This document shows positions 29,137 to 38,162 of a DNA stretch of 38,174 nucleotides, one piece after another. The DNA is from a virus, in IMG/VR virus record IMGVR_UViG_3300004463_000099, positions 1 through 38,174 of that record. One strand, given 5' to 3'. A model generated the notes under the pieces. That model was not told the origin of the DNA. It did no database searches and saw nothing but the letters and a program-made list of their open reading frames with translations. Both the position numbers and the translations under genes were made by a program. Positions within the stretch are counted from its first letter, which is position 1. Every line of letters begins with the position of its first letter.

Positions 29137-30122
29137 TAGATCAACTCCTTATAAAACTCGAAGTCTACAGTATGGTCATAGTTCAGTCCATGATACACTC
29201 TCAGATTACTCACACCAGATTTTAATTGGAATATATAATTGACTGGATTAGTGCCCACAAAATTATAAACTATTCCTGTATCCAGATTTTGAATAGATAC
29301 TTTTGGAGAGTACGCACTATCGTTACTACTAAACGTTAGTCCTGGATATACTGCTGGTGTTCCAGGATTGATTAGAGTCACGTCAACATATTTATTACAA
29401 GCCTGTATAATATCTTGTTCGTAAATTGGATCAGCGAACCCTTCAATCATATACGTTCGTTTGCTATAAGAATATTGTGTTATATCTTGTTTTGACAACA
29501 CTTTACCACTTATGCCAACGTAACCGGTTAGGTTGTTGAATATACCACCGACAGTCGTATTAGCCCATGCTCCAATGGTAGCCACAGAACCGATTGCTAA
29601 TTCCTTGTAATCAGCTTGAGATTTTGGAATAGCGAAGTCCGTTACTTGGGATACGTCAAATAAGAAATTGAAATCATCCCAAATGTCAGACCCCTCTTTA
29701 TCATTAGCAACCATGAACGGATACGCCGTGAATGTTACTTCTAAAAATCCGTATGTCCAATTCTCAGTAAAACTAGCGCTACCTTCAACTTCGGCTAAGA
29801 AATGCATTCCTGGATAGAACTCATCATATAATGGTTGTTTACCACCGCTATTCATCAACCAGTTAATTAACAATGTCTTTACCCAGTTCATCTCGTCCTT
29901 TGTTTTTATAGCTCTGTTGGCAATGTTGAACGTGTACTTTAGAGAGCGTTCTTCGTATGTTTGTGAACCGAACAGCTCGCTATAATCATACGACACATTA
30001 CTAAAAGGAACCGTTAATTTCGTTTTCTTCTTATTAGGAATACCAATTTCTCTATTAGGAGACATAGTGATTCCAAAGTCATTATAGGAATGTTTACCTA
30101 GATACGTTATACCACTAGGCAT
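29136..30122 (-). CDS. distal tail protein (Dit)
   Basis: 328 residues. GKHSYNDFGITMSPNREIGI and KTKLTVPFSNVSYDYSELFG, followed by YEERSLKYTFNIANR, fit the N-terminal belt domain of siphovirus Dit (PF05709). The second half is a galectin-like beta region (TLINPGTPAVYPGLTFSSND). Dit makes the hexameric ring joining the tube to the tail tip. It overlaps the tape measure end by 8 nt. Confidence 0.85.
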   Translation of the reverse strand: MPSGITYLGKHSYNDFGITMSPNREIGIPNKKKTKLTVPFSNVSYDYSELFGSQTYEERSLKYTFNIANRAIKTKDEMNWVKTLLINWLMNSGGKQPLYDEFYPGMHFLAEVEGSASFTENWTYGFLEVTFTAYPFMVANDKEGSDIWDDFNFLFDVSQVTDFAIPKSQADYKELAIGSVATIGAWANTTVGGIFNNLTGYVGISGKVLSKQDITQYSYSKRTYMIEGFADPIYEQDIIQACNKYVDVTLINPGTPAVYPGLTFSSNDSAYSPKVSIQNLDTGIVYNFVGTNPVNYIFQLKSGVSNLRVYHGLNYDHTVDFEFYKELI

Positions 30123-33100
30123 CAGCTAACCCCCTTTCCGCTTTCATATACTTGAGGTCATAATTGTCGATTACATTCTTAGTGACTGATTGTCCAAGAA
30201 CTTTATCGTTAACAATCAAATACACAGGTTTGTTAGGGTCGATTCTAGCAATGTTATCTTTAATGTCTGATAGCAATTGTCTAGACACACCATCGTCTGT
30301 CTTAGTAAGGTTAATGTCGGCATTTTGACGGTTTATAGCTCTCGTGGCATTAATGTTACCAGTAGTAACGGACGTATTAGGAACGACATTCACTGGTTTT
30401 AATGAACCGAATTTACTAGGGTCTACGCTATCATAATCGATGACCGCTTTAAAGTGTAGTTCATTATCGCCGTCTGGAACATCAAATCCGTCTAAGAATT
30501 GGTTGAGTGAATCTTTGGCTGTCATAGCTAAGTTCTTAGCGCTTTTGGCTGCAAGATTAGTTTTATTAGCAATACCAATAGCGAAACCTTCACTGAAGAA
30601 TCCACCATCTTTCATCATCAATCTTGAAGGTGAATGCATATCTAACCAACTTGCTACCGCATTCTTAGCTCTCTGAGCCAAACTAACCGCCGCGCTCCAA
30701 ACACTACCGCTTGAACCACTAATACCATTTGCGAACCCTAGACCAAAGTTAGTACCAGCAGAACTCATATCAACGGAACTAGCTCCAGATTTACCAGAAT
30801 TAGCTAAGTTAACACCATTAGAATGTGCGGTACCTGACATACTACCTAAACCAGATGCGAACTGTCCGCCTTTAAGACCACCAATAGATCCAATATCAAC
30901 ACCCATTACTCCACCATGAGCAGATTGACCAACTGTCGAACCCGCCGAACTAGCTTGACCTGATGTACCACTTAAAGCTCCTGCAAAGTCTATACCCTTA
31001 TCTTCACCAGCCTCTTTAGCCTTGAAAGCTTCTCGAACAGCTTGTTCACCCTTAGTACCTACCGTTTTCATAGCACCTTCAACGCCAGGTATCCAACCGA
31101 ATAGAGCGGATATCACTTGAGCACCAGCTTCTATGAATAGTATTAGTATTTCACCTAGTAGTTCCATTATGGCTGATACTAATTGCTGTCCATTATCTCT
31201 GATGGCTTGTGACATACCATTTATTAGATCAACTATGAATCTGATAGCAGCATCTAATATGGTAGGTATAGCAGCACTTAATCCATCAAGAAGTTGTACG
31301 ATTATTAACGTACCCATTGCAATAAATTCTGGTAAATGGTTGACTAGTGCTGTTAATAGACTGTCGATAAGAATAACGAGAGCGTTAACCACAGCGGGTA
31401 TTAATAACACAATACCATTTATCAACGCCAATCCGAGTTGCACTATGAAGTTTACTGCTGCTGGTATCAAACTAGCAAGACCTTGTAATAACATTCCTAA
31501 AGCGGCTACGATTGCTGCTACTGATGTGGCGGTTAGGGTTGCTAAAGATGCTAGACCTAGAGCGAATAATCCAATTCCAGCCCCAACTGCTAATACAGCA
31601 ACACTCATGGCTAATAGAGCAGCGGCGAAACCTAACATTGGAACTACTGCTGGACTCAATAGTAAAGCGGCTCCAGCGATAAGTAACAGTCCTCCACCAA
31701 GTCCAACGAACCCTTTAATCAATTCACCCCAAGACATATTGGCAAAGTTTCGAATTGGAATATAGAGAGCGTTAAGCGCAACAGCCATGATAGTAATTGC
31801 GATTGCTCCCATTAGACTACCGTTCATTAGCTTAGCAGCACCTGCCACAGCGAGTAGTGCAATAGCAATAGCCCCTAATCCTTTACCCAACTCAGTCATA
31901 GACATACCGCTTAGGACTTTTAGAGGAATGAGAAGCATGTTAATTGCGGCGGCGATTAGTACTATACCGGCACCAGCTAATAACAATGTAGGACCTTTTA
32001 CGAGTCTGGAGAATAAAACTATCTCACCTAATATGATTGCAATTGACGTTAGACCTTTTGCTAGTCCTACAATGTCTACAGAAGCCAATCCTTTAATAGC
32101 AAATACCATTAGGTTTATAGCTCCTGCTATGGCTACTATCGCTAATGCTGTACCAACGCTAAGTTTAGTTTTATTAACAACCTTTAAGAATAATGTTAGT
32201 TCTGCAAATATGATAGATAATGCCTCTATTGATTTGAATAGATCCCCAGCCTTAATATTAGACATAGTCTTAACTGCCGACGCTAGAATATAAATGGAAG
32301 TCGCTAAAGCTATAAGTTGAAGTGATCCTACTTTAACTTTCCCACCCCATTTTGATAAAGCTATGAGCGCAACAGATAAAGTACCTACAGTGATTATCAA
32401 CCCTTGCATTCCCTGTCTAAGTTGTTCTGGATTAAGATCGGATAGTCTCTTAAGAGCACCCGCTAGTATTGAAACAGCCGTTGCTAATGCTATGATTGTA
32501 AGGGATGCTTTAATACCACCAGTAACTTTAAACTTATCCATAATCATCATTCCAGCAATCATAACTCCGAGTGATAGAGCCAATGCAGTAATGCCTTTAG
32601 TGATATCATCAGTCTTAACACTCTCAAGCGTTTTTAAAGACGCTGCTAATATACCGATTGCTATGGCTATTAACATTAGGTTTGCTATTTTAACACCAGC
32701 CGCGAAGTTATTAATAGAATCACTGATTCCCTCGAATACTTCTTTAACGCTATCGACGATATCACCAGCGTTACCAAAGAAATCCATGATCTTTTTAACA
32801 ACTAAGAATAAACCTACTAAGAATCCAGTTCCAACGGCGTCATCCATTCCGATATTACTGAAGGTATCTTTTATAAATTGTCCGATTGGAGCTAGTTTAG
32901 AATGAATCCAACTAACGACTTTACCTAGACTACTGATTAGGAAACTACCCAATGTACCGACTAGTTGTAGAGAAGCCGAAATACCTCTACCTAGAGCGTT
33001 AAATACTACACCTAGTCCATCGATAGTTTTGGTTAATCCGTTTCCGGCTTTTAGAGATTTGTTAAACTCGATAGCTACTCTAGCAATCTTAGCTAGGAAA

Positions 33101-34476
33101 TCAAGAACACCTGCACCAGAACCAGGAGGTATTATCTGTAAGAATGCTCTAGCCACTCGTTTAGTAATTTCAATTGCCGAACTGAATACTGAGAATATAC
33201 CTTGAAATATGGTTGTAAGATTAGCAGCGGGTCCAGTACTCAATTTCAAACCAGCGGTAAAATCTTTGAATCTCTGAGTTAAAGCTACAATCTCGGCAGC
33301 ACTCTTTGGTGGAAATACTCGCCTAAACCCGTCACCTACAGATTGAAATACTTGACCAAGGACTTTTGCAATGTTTCCAAATCCTGAAAACATGTTTTGT
33401 ACTCCGCCTAATGTATCAATGTCATTAAGTAACATATTACGTGCATCAGCACCGTGTTTAAACCATCCACCAATTGCGTTAGACATGTTTGTCCAGAATG
33501 CTGTAGCTTGGTCGAAGTCACCGAATACTATTTCCCAAGTTTGCGCCCATCCTGAACCAACACTCTCTTTAAGAGCACCCATCATACCTGTAAAGGTTCT
33601 AACGGATGTAGCCGCTTTGGTCATAGATTCGTCTTCACCGAACTTCTTCAATGTTGCTAAGAATACTTCGGATGTCAACCAACCATCAGCAATAGAGTTT
33701 CTAAATCCGTTAGATAAGTCGACGTTCTTACCCATTGCTTTAGCGGTTGCTACTAATGCATCTTGAGTCTTTTTACCAGCCATACCAGCATTTACTAGCG
33801 AGTTCCAGTCTTCCAGATTAAGTTTACCAGAAGCCAAAGCCTGTGATGATTGATACATGGCTGTGTTCAACTGATTAACGTCTGATCCCGATGCTGCCGC
33901 TAAGTTACCTAAACCCTTGATAGCAGTTGCCGAATCCTCAAGTGTTACACCAGCCGCTGTAAAACGTCCAACGTTCTGAGTCATTTGCTCGAAGCTATAA
34001 ATAGTATTATCGGCGTAGTCGTTAAGTACTCCTAGAGTTTTCTTAACATCATCTAATGTACTACCAGCCCATTCAGTGTTGGCGAGCATTGTTCCAATCG
34101 CACCGATTTTAGTCTCATATTCATTGAAACCATCGGTTAACGGTTGGAATGTGAAACTGTTAGCCATTGTTAAGCTGGCATCTAAAATCCTATTAGTGAT
34201 ATTAGAGATTACAGTTGCCGCTACTACACCCCAGGCTGAGAACCTACGAGATATACTTTCTACTTCGTTACCTATCCTATCTAGCTTGATACCATTAGCT
34301 TTCTCACCTATAGCACCAATTTCTTGCGTGGTTTTACCCAAGTTAATATTGCCTAGTTTACTTAAGGCATCACGTATCTTACCAAATATAGTGGTTGTCT
34401 CGGCGGCTTTTTGTTTAAAGTCGGAGTTGTCGAGCTTCATTACTACAATCTTTTCATCGACCGGACGCCCTGCCAT
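30115..34476 (-). CDS. tape measure protein
   Basis: 1453 residues. The N-terminus is helical. Residues about 100-330 hold the conserved tape measure region (LANTEWAGSTLDDVKKTLGV ... GWLTSEVFLATLKKFGED ... SVGSGWAQTWEIVFGDFDQA). From about 550 to 1080 there are many alanine/leucine-rich hydrophobic helices, as usual. Residues about 1150-1280 are Gly/Ser repeats. At roughly 0.15 nm per residue the tail would be near 220 nm (inference). No muralytic domain is visible. Start and preceding stop overlap as TAATG. Confidence 0.95.
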   Translation of the reverse strand: MAGRPVDEKIVVMKLDNSDFKQKAAETTTIFGKIRDALSKLGNINLGKTTQEIGAIGEKANGIKLDRIGNEVESISRRFSAWGVVAATVISNITNRILDASLTMANSFTFQPLTDGFNEYETKIGAIGTMLANTEWAGSTLDDVKKTLGVLNDYADNTIYSFEQMTQNVGRFTAAGVTLEDSATAIKGLGNLAAASGSDVNQLNTAMYQSSQALASGKLNLEDWNSLVNAGMAGKKTQDALVATAKAMGKNVDLSNGFRNSIADGWLTSEVFLATLKKFGEDESMTKAATSVRTFTGMMGALKESVGSGWAQTWEIVFGDFDQATAFWTNMSNAIGGWFKHGADARNMLLNDIDTLGGVQNMFSGFGNIAKVLGQVFQSVGDGFRRVFPPKSAAEIVALTQRFKDFTAGLKLSTGPAANLTTIFQGIFSVFSSAIEITKRVARAFLQIIPPGSGAGVLDFLAKIARVAIEFNKSLKAGNGLTKTIDGLGVVFNALGRGISASLQLVGTLGSFLISSLGKVVSWIHSKLAPIGQFIKDTFSNIGMDDAVGTGFLVGLFLVVKKIMDFFGNAGDIVDSVKEVFEGISDSINNFAAGVKIANLMLIAIAIGILAASLKTLESVKTDDITKGITALALSLGVMIAGMMIMDKFKVTGGIKASLTIIALATAVSILAGALKRLSDLNPEQLRQGMQGLIITVGTLSVALIALSKWGGKVKVGSLQLIALATSIYILASAVKTMSNIKAGDLFKSIEALSIIFAELTLFLKVVNKTKLSVGTALAIVAIAGAINLMVFAIKGLASVDIVGLAKGLTSIAIILGEIVLFSRLVKGPTLLLAGAGIVLIAAAINMLLIPLKVLSGMSMTELGKGLGAIAIALLAVAGAAKLMNGSLMGAIAITIMAVALNALYIPIRNFANMSWGELIKGFVGLGGGLLLIAGAALLLSPAVVPMLGFAAALLAMSVAVLAVGAGIGLFALGLASLATLTATSVAAIVAALGMLLQGLASLIPAAVNFIVQLGLALINGIVLLIPAVVNALVILIDSLLTALVNHLPEFIAMGTLIIVQLLDGLSAAIPTILDAAIRFIVDLINGMSQAIRDNGQQLVSAIMELLGEILILFIEAGAQVISALFGWIPGVEGAMKTVGTKGEQAVREAFKAKEAGEDKGIDFAGALSGTSGQASSAGSTVGQSAHGGVMGVDIGSIGGLKGGQFASGLGSMSGTAHSNGVNLANSGKSGASSVDMSSAGTNFGLGFANGISGSSGSVWSAAVSLAQRAKNAVASWLDMHSPSRLMMKDGGFFSEGFAIGIANKTNLAAKSAKNLAMTAKDSLNQFLDGFDVPDGDNELHFKAVIDYDSVDPSKFGSLKPVNVVPNTSVTTGNINATRAINRQNADINLTKTDDGVSRQLLSDIKDNIARIDPNKPVYLIVNDKVLGQSVTKNVIDNYDLKYMKAERGLADA

Positions 34477-34844
34477 TATTTAATCAACTCCTTTACTATG
34501 GTGTCACCAGCGTGTTTCCAAACCGATTCCATAGATCTCTTAATATATGGTCTTGCTGGGACGTAACCACCAGTACCTGTACCGTAACCTTTATCAATCG
34601 CTACTGCTAGGTTGATATTCTCATCGGAGTGGGCACCGTTAGACCATGCTATTTCATTATGTGAAATTGTAGCTACCCATCCTGAGGCGGTTTCTCCAGT
34701 GTCTCTTGGCGTGTTCGAAGATAAATTTCTTTCACCTTCACCAGCAATTTGAGTAAGAGCCATTGCAGGAGCACGATTAGATACATCATCAAGCCATTTA
34801 CGAACTGCATCGAAATCACCCTTACTTTCAAATCTTACCTCCAT
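34476..34844 (-). CDS. HK97 gp10-like tail/neck protein
   Basis: 122 residues. The arrangement NLSSNTPRDTGETASGWVA followed by YVPARPYIKRSMES is typical of the HK97 gp10-like family (TP.dTG.l..s / RPf...a). In most phages this gene lies before the major tail protein; here it lies just upstream of the tape measure, as in some other Firmicute phages. Role in tail completion is inferred. Ribosome site GGGG before ATG. Confidence 0.8.
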   Translation of the reverse strand: MEVRFESKGDFDAVRKWLDDVSNRAPAMALTQIAGEGERNLSSNTPRDTGETASGWVATISHNEIAWSNGAHSDENINLAVAIDKGYGTGTGGYVPARPYIKRSMESVWKHAGDTIVKELIK

Positions 34845-34856
34845 AGGTATACACCC

Positions 34857-35651
34857 CTACCACATTGATTTTTGTTTACCAAATAGTGAACGGAGTACAT
34901 CTTTCGCTGGTCGTTGAGATAAATCCATGCTATTGCTTTGAAGTGATTTAACTAGTTCATGCATGGTCATCTTCTCTAAACGATCACCAGCAATATTCCA
35001 TTCAATAGCTGGAGTACCCATATACTTATAGAAAGTATCCCATAAGTCTTTATCCATATACGAGCAAAGCTCGAACATAGCTTGAATCACCTTGACAGTA
35101 TTACCTTGAGCACCCATCTCCCAGATACGTTGTTTGAAAGTGGATTCTCCTAGAGTCAAGAAGTTGAATTGATAGACGAAGTTGTTCATCTTAGCGGAAA
35201 CTGGCATAGCTGCTCTAGCGACTTGTGGAGTCTCACCTTGCTTCAAAAGAGATTTATACTCAGCCATTGATAGTTCGATAGAATGTCGCACTCTCCACTC
35301 ATCGATCATCTTATCACTTGGCATTGTGAAGTCATCCGAAACCAATGCTCGATTACCACCCGCTGCTCTCATGTTAGCTGTGGAGTAGGTAATTATATGG
35401 TCATAGACTTCTTTTGAAACATCCACAAATTCAAACTCAGCCATTTCACCACGGTAGATCTGTAGAGCATGTCGCTTACGAATGATTGATAGTGGTCTTC
35501 GAATATTACCTCTATCCTTCTTACCTAAATAGATAGCCGCATTTCTAGCTAGATGTTTTCTTTCAGGGTCTGAATATCGGTTCAATATTACCTGAAACGT
35601 ATCACCTTGATAAACTGGATTACCATCCTCATTGATAAATATTTTACTCAT
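34857..35651 (-). CDS. ThyX-fold protein lacking the catalytic motif, in the tail module
   Basis: 264 residues. Several blocks align with FAD-dependent thymidylate synthase ThyX as I remember the Thermotoga enzyme: EFEFVDVSKEVYDHIITYST with FTFHVKAPIFVARQWFRHR, YKSLLKQGETPQVARAAMP with YLELIESGVPREVARIVLP, and FKQRIWEMGAQ with NFLNLRADSHAQ. The RHR triad aligns with Y89-S90-T91 and the SGR motif with G99-N100-R101; R146 and R175 keep the conserved arginines. FAD- and dUMP-site residues are thus largely lost, so catalysis is unlikely. Placement between tail genes suggests a structural or assembly role. Ribosome site GGGGGTAACAAA. Confidence 0.75.
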   Translation of the reverse strand: MSKIFINEDGNPVYQGDTFQVILNRYSDPERKHLARNAAIYLGKKDRGNIRRPLSIIRKRHALQIYRGEMAEFEFVDVSKEVYDHIITYSTANMRAAGGNRALVSDDFTMPSDKMIDEWRVRHSIELSMAEYKSLLKQGETPQVARAAMPVSAKMNNFVYQFNFLTLGESTFKQRIWEMGAQGNTVKVIQAMFELCSYMDKDLWDTFYKYMGTPAIEWNIAGDRLEKMTMHELVKSLQSNSMDLSQRPAKDVLRSLFGKQKSMW

Positions 35652-35655
35652 TTTG

Positions 35656-36192
35656 TTACCCCCTTGATTTCATTTGTGCTTTTCTTTGTGCATTAAGTTC
35701 TTTGTTCTGTTTGAGTATGTCTTGTTTGCTCATCTTCTTAGGAGGAGAATTATGTGAGGATATAATCCGAAGTATTACAAGGAGTCGGTTTAAGTTTCGA
35801 TTCTCAAACTCCAAAGGAACACTAGCCGCAAACATCATTGCATATAACTCTTCAGAAGTATAAATCTTAGATTTACTAGACGTTTGGTTACCATTTTGAC
35901 TGGATGAGAATGTGGTTGCAGTATGCGACTGGGCTATGTAGTCAGATAATAGTTTCTGAACCCCATCAGTTAGGAATCGATCCTCAACTGGGTCTAACGC
36001 CATAGTCTTGTAGAAGTCTATAACTTCATCTTGAGTCAACTCACCTTTTAGAAATGGTTTTTGCCACTTACCCTCCCAATTGTAAATCGCTTTTAAGGAG
36101 TATTCGAATCGTACAATCCCACCTTTATCGTACATAAACTGGTTGGTAGTCTCGTCGTAGTATTCAGCAGTACCTAAATCAATTGTTATCAT
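35656..36192 (-). CDS. conserved tail-module protein, possible second assembly chaperone
   Basis: 178 residues from ATG 36192, which follows TTGGAGGTGTGAACGAC; the longer frame would start in the terminator. The pattern FEYSLKAIYNWEGKWQKPFL, then DYIAQSHTATTF, then YTSEELYAMMFAASVPLEFE and NRNLNRLLVILRI with a lysine/Arg-rich end, is one I recall from tail clusters of Firmicute and gut phages, next to the chaperone. Role unproven. It is separated from the upstream chaperone by a terminator and 160 nt. Confidence 0.75.
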   Translation of the reverse strand: MITIDLGTAEYYDETTNQFMYDKGGIVRFEYSLKAIYNWEGKWQKPFLKGELTQDEVIDFYKTMALDPVEDRFLTDGVQKLLSDYIAQSHTATTFSSSQNGNQTSSKSKIYTSEELYAMMFAASVPLEFENRNLNRLLVILRIISSHNSPPKKMSKQDILKQNKELNAQRKAQMKSRG

Positions 36193-36214
36193 GTCGTTCA
36201 CACCTCCAATAAAG

Positions 36215-36255
36215 GAAAAAAGTAATAGGCTATGTTGACGAGACACAACCTATTA
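36215..36255 (-). terminator. strong terminator within the tail operon
   Basis: TAATAGG pairs with CCTATTA, with an inner GTTG/CAAC stem, followed by CTTTTTTCC. It would lower expression of the tape measure group relative to the tail tube genes. The 155 nt upstream (36256-36410) contain no gene I can support. Confidence 0.75.
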
Positions 36256-36410
36256 CCAACTCAATATGCCCGATAAAATTTGCAGATAAAATCGGAAGTT
36301 TGGTTATGAGACATTTGAAAGGATAACCACAACTATTTAAGATACAAAGTTGATATGCACCAAGTGTCCCATGATAAAATTAAATGCCATACAACCTAGA
36401 TACTAACTAA

Positions 36411-36836
36411 TTAACTATTGACGATAGGCGCCGCACCATTAGGAACGACTTGTGGAGCTACTTGATTCTTCCGTGCTTTACCGTTGTCAGCAACACCTTC
36501 ACCAAATCGACGAGCCAAGTCTGGATTGGTAAGTAGCTGCTCAAACAACTCAGCATAAGCTTGTGAGTATTCAAACTGCTCACGTAACTCTTTAGACTTG
36601 TGGAAAGATTTGCCATCAGACGTCTTAACACCATAAGAGTTAAGAACCATCTTCTCAATGAAGTCCATCATCTTCTTAAGGTCTTGGTTATCCACCAATT
36701 CCTTGACGAAATCGTTAAGTGGTTTACCAAGTTCAGCCTCAAGACGAGTTACTTCAGGAAGAGATAAGTGGAAAAAGAAGTCTTCCTTTCGTGGGTTACC
36801 ATTAAAGTCAGTATATTCAATATTGTGTTTAAACAT
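36411..36836 (-). CDS. tail assembly chaperone
   Basis: 141 residues. FHLSLPEVTRLEAELGKPLN and DLKKMMDFIEKMVLNSYGVK, with the later KSFHKSKELREQFEYSQAYA and LFEQLLTNPDL, are hallmarks of phage tail assembly chaperones (gpG-type). It binds the tape measure while tube subunits are added. A slippery site leading to a gpGT-type fusion was looked for and not found. It is located right after the major tail protein. Confidence 0.85.
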   Translation of the reverse strand: MFKHNIEYTDFNGNPRKEDFFFHLSLPEVTRLEAELGKPLNDFVKELVDNQDLKKMMDFIEKMVLNSYGVKTSDGKSFHKSKELREQFEYSQAYAELFEQLLTNPDLARRFGEGVADNGKARKNQVAPQVVPNGAAPIVNS

Positions 36837-36859
36837 CTAAATCATCCTCCTCAGGGAAT

Positions 36860-36874
36860 TGTAGTTATTTTGAC
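36860..36874 (-). promoter_or_regulatory. GTCAAAATAAC-type leader motif
   Basis: GTCAAAATAACTACAAT before the chaperone's ribosome site. The preceding GCGCTTAATAGCGTC can fold as a short hairpin. Confidence 0.45.
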
Positions 36875-36878
36875 GCTA

Positions 36879-37541
36879 TTAAGCGCCTGCTGTCATAGTG
36901 ATAACTTCTTGAATAGTTGGTAGTGTCGGCTCAAGAGTTGCAGTTCCGTATAGCTTGTCCGTTAAAGCTGTCCAGTCCGCAGGGTCAACTTTAGATTTAT
37001 CGATAACGATACCAGAAGAAGCATCTAACCCAACGTCAGATAAATCTACAGGTGTTGTTCCAAACTCCCATGAGAACGTGATAGCCGAAGGATCTTCGTT
37101 AACCGTTTCATAAGCACGCTCAGAAGGAGATACTTTAGCGTTATAGATAATGTGGATCTTTTCACCGTAGCTATTTCCTTGAGTATCGTTACCAACGATT
37201 GTAGACCAAGCCATAGCGAATGGAATACGAGTTTGTTGACCTACATATACTCCTGGATTAACTTCAGCGGAACCATCACAAGTTTCAAACTCTTCAGGAT
37301 ACGTGTATGCGTCAATTGAACCTTTAAGGTTTTCAGCAGACATAAGAGATAGATATTTCATGTTATCCGCATAGATTGGATTCTCTTCGGCTCCATCTGG
37401 GGATTTCTTAACAGATACTAGACCGTTCCAGGCAACACCTGTATTATAAGTCCCATCTGCTTTTTGAGTGAAAAGGACACCTTTGGATGTACCAGTTTCG
37501 TATAAACGTTGACCAGCTTGATCCCATTGTAACTTAGCCAT
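36879..37541 (-). CDS. major tail protein (tail tube)
   Basis: 220 residues. ETGTSKGVLFTQKADGTYNT, then WNGLVSVKKSPDGAEENPIY and ADNMKYLSLMSAENLKGSID, match the beta-sandwich tail tube proteins of siphoviruses. YPEEFETCDGSAEVNPGVYV and FSWEFGTTPVDLS are further typical stretches. Ribosome site TTAGGAGGCAGTTAA before ATG. It polymerises into the tail tube. Confidence 0.92.
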   Translation of the reverse strand: MAKLQWDQAGQRLYETGTSKGVLFTQKADGTYNTGVAWNGLVSVKKSPDGAEENPIYADNMKYLSLMSAENLKGSIDAYTYPEEFETCDGSAEVNPGVYVGQQTRIPFAMAWSTIVGNDTQGNSYGEKIHIIYNAKVSPSERAYETVNEDPSAITFSWEFGTTPVDLSDVGLDASSGIVIDKSKVDPADWTALTDKLYGTATLEPTLPTIQEVITMTAGA

Positions 37542-37552
37542 TTAACTGCCTC

Positions 37553-37855
37553 CTAATAAAATAATGTTAAGATTGTGTGATTTAGATTATCCACTGTGTA
37601 ATTTTGGTCAATTGAACAATACTGAAAGTGTGTCTCAATCGTATCAGCTACTGGACTGTCAGGATTTCTTTCGATCAACATGATTTGATAACCTTGTTTA
37701 CTTAGGTATACCTTATCATTCCCGTAACTGTTGTTCTTTCCCGATTTGTTATACACAATACATGGATAAATCATTGTAATATTTGAAGGGGGTTGGAAAT
37801 ATACGTTAGGTAAAAACTGCAATAATTCATCATGTAATTCTAACCTAGTTCCCAT
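37553..37855 (-). CDS. tail terminator / tail completion protein
   Basis: 100 residues. LHDELLQFLPNVYFQPPSNI, MIYPCIVYNKSG and YQIMLIERNPDSPVADTIET fit the tail terminator (gpU-like) family. TVDNLNHTILTLFY at the end is common in it. It caps the finished tail for joining to the head. It overlaps the gene before it by 11 nt. Confidence 0.85.
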   Translation of the reverse strand: MGTRLELHDELLQFLPNVYFQPPSNITMIYPCIVYNKSGKNNSYGNDKVYLSKQGYQIMLIERNPDSPVADTIETHFQYCSIDQNYTVDNLNHTILTLFY

Positions 37856-38162
37856 TCCACAACCCTCCCAAACTAACTATAATTCTTGGTCGTTGAATTT
37901 CTACAAATGAGATTTCCCACTTACGACCATCAAGCATAAGCCACTTAATATCGTAATATTTATCGAAGGCGTACGCATCACCTAATAGAGAAATCCGATG
38001 ATTAAGGGAGATATCACCGTTGACTTTACCATTATCTTGAGTGGTAGAAGACTGACGAATAATATCTCCTTTCATCATTCTAGGATTCTCGACTGGAGAC
38101 CATACACCAGGAGTTGTTTCTTCTTGGGTAACATAGCCTACCAAGCCTGAGAATCTAGCCAT
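37845..38162 (-). CDS. head-tail connector (head closure) protein
   Basis: 105 residues. SGLVGYVTQEETTPGVWSPV, LNHRISLLGDAYAFDKYYDI and KWEISFVEIQRPRIIVSLGG match head closure proteins of Gram-positive siphophages that precede the terminator gene. The 12 bases to the right edge contain stop codons of an upstream gene but too little to call it. Confidence 0.8.
   Translation of the reverse strand: MARFSGLVGYVTQEETTPGVWSPVENPRMMKGDIIRQSSTTQDNGKVNGDISLNHRISLLGDAYAFDKYYDIKWLMLDGRKWEISFVEIQRPRIIVSLGGLWNGN

Noticed and set aside
31133-34483. Several long plus-strand open frames opposite the tape measure gene
   Set aside because: They are mirror frames of a low-stop, alanine/leucine-rich coding region and lack ribosome sites and plausible protein composition.
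34857-35651. Active thymidylate synthase ThyX
   Set aside because: The RHR and SGR motifs are missing and the gene is in the tail module.
36340-36400. A 17-codon frame in the gap after the tail chaperone
   Set aside because: No convincing ribosome site and the product has no recognisable features.
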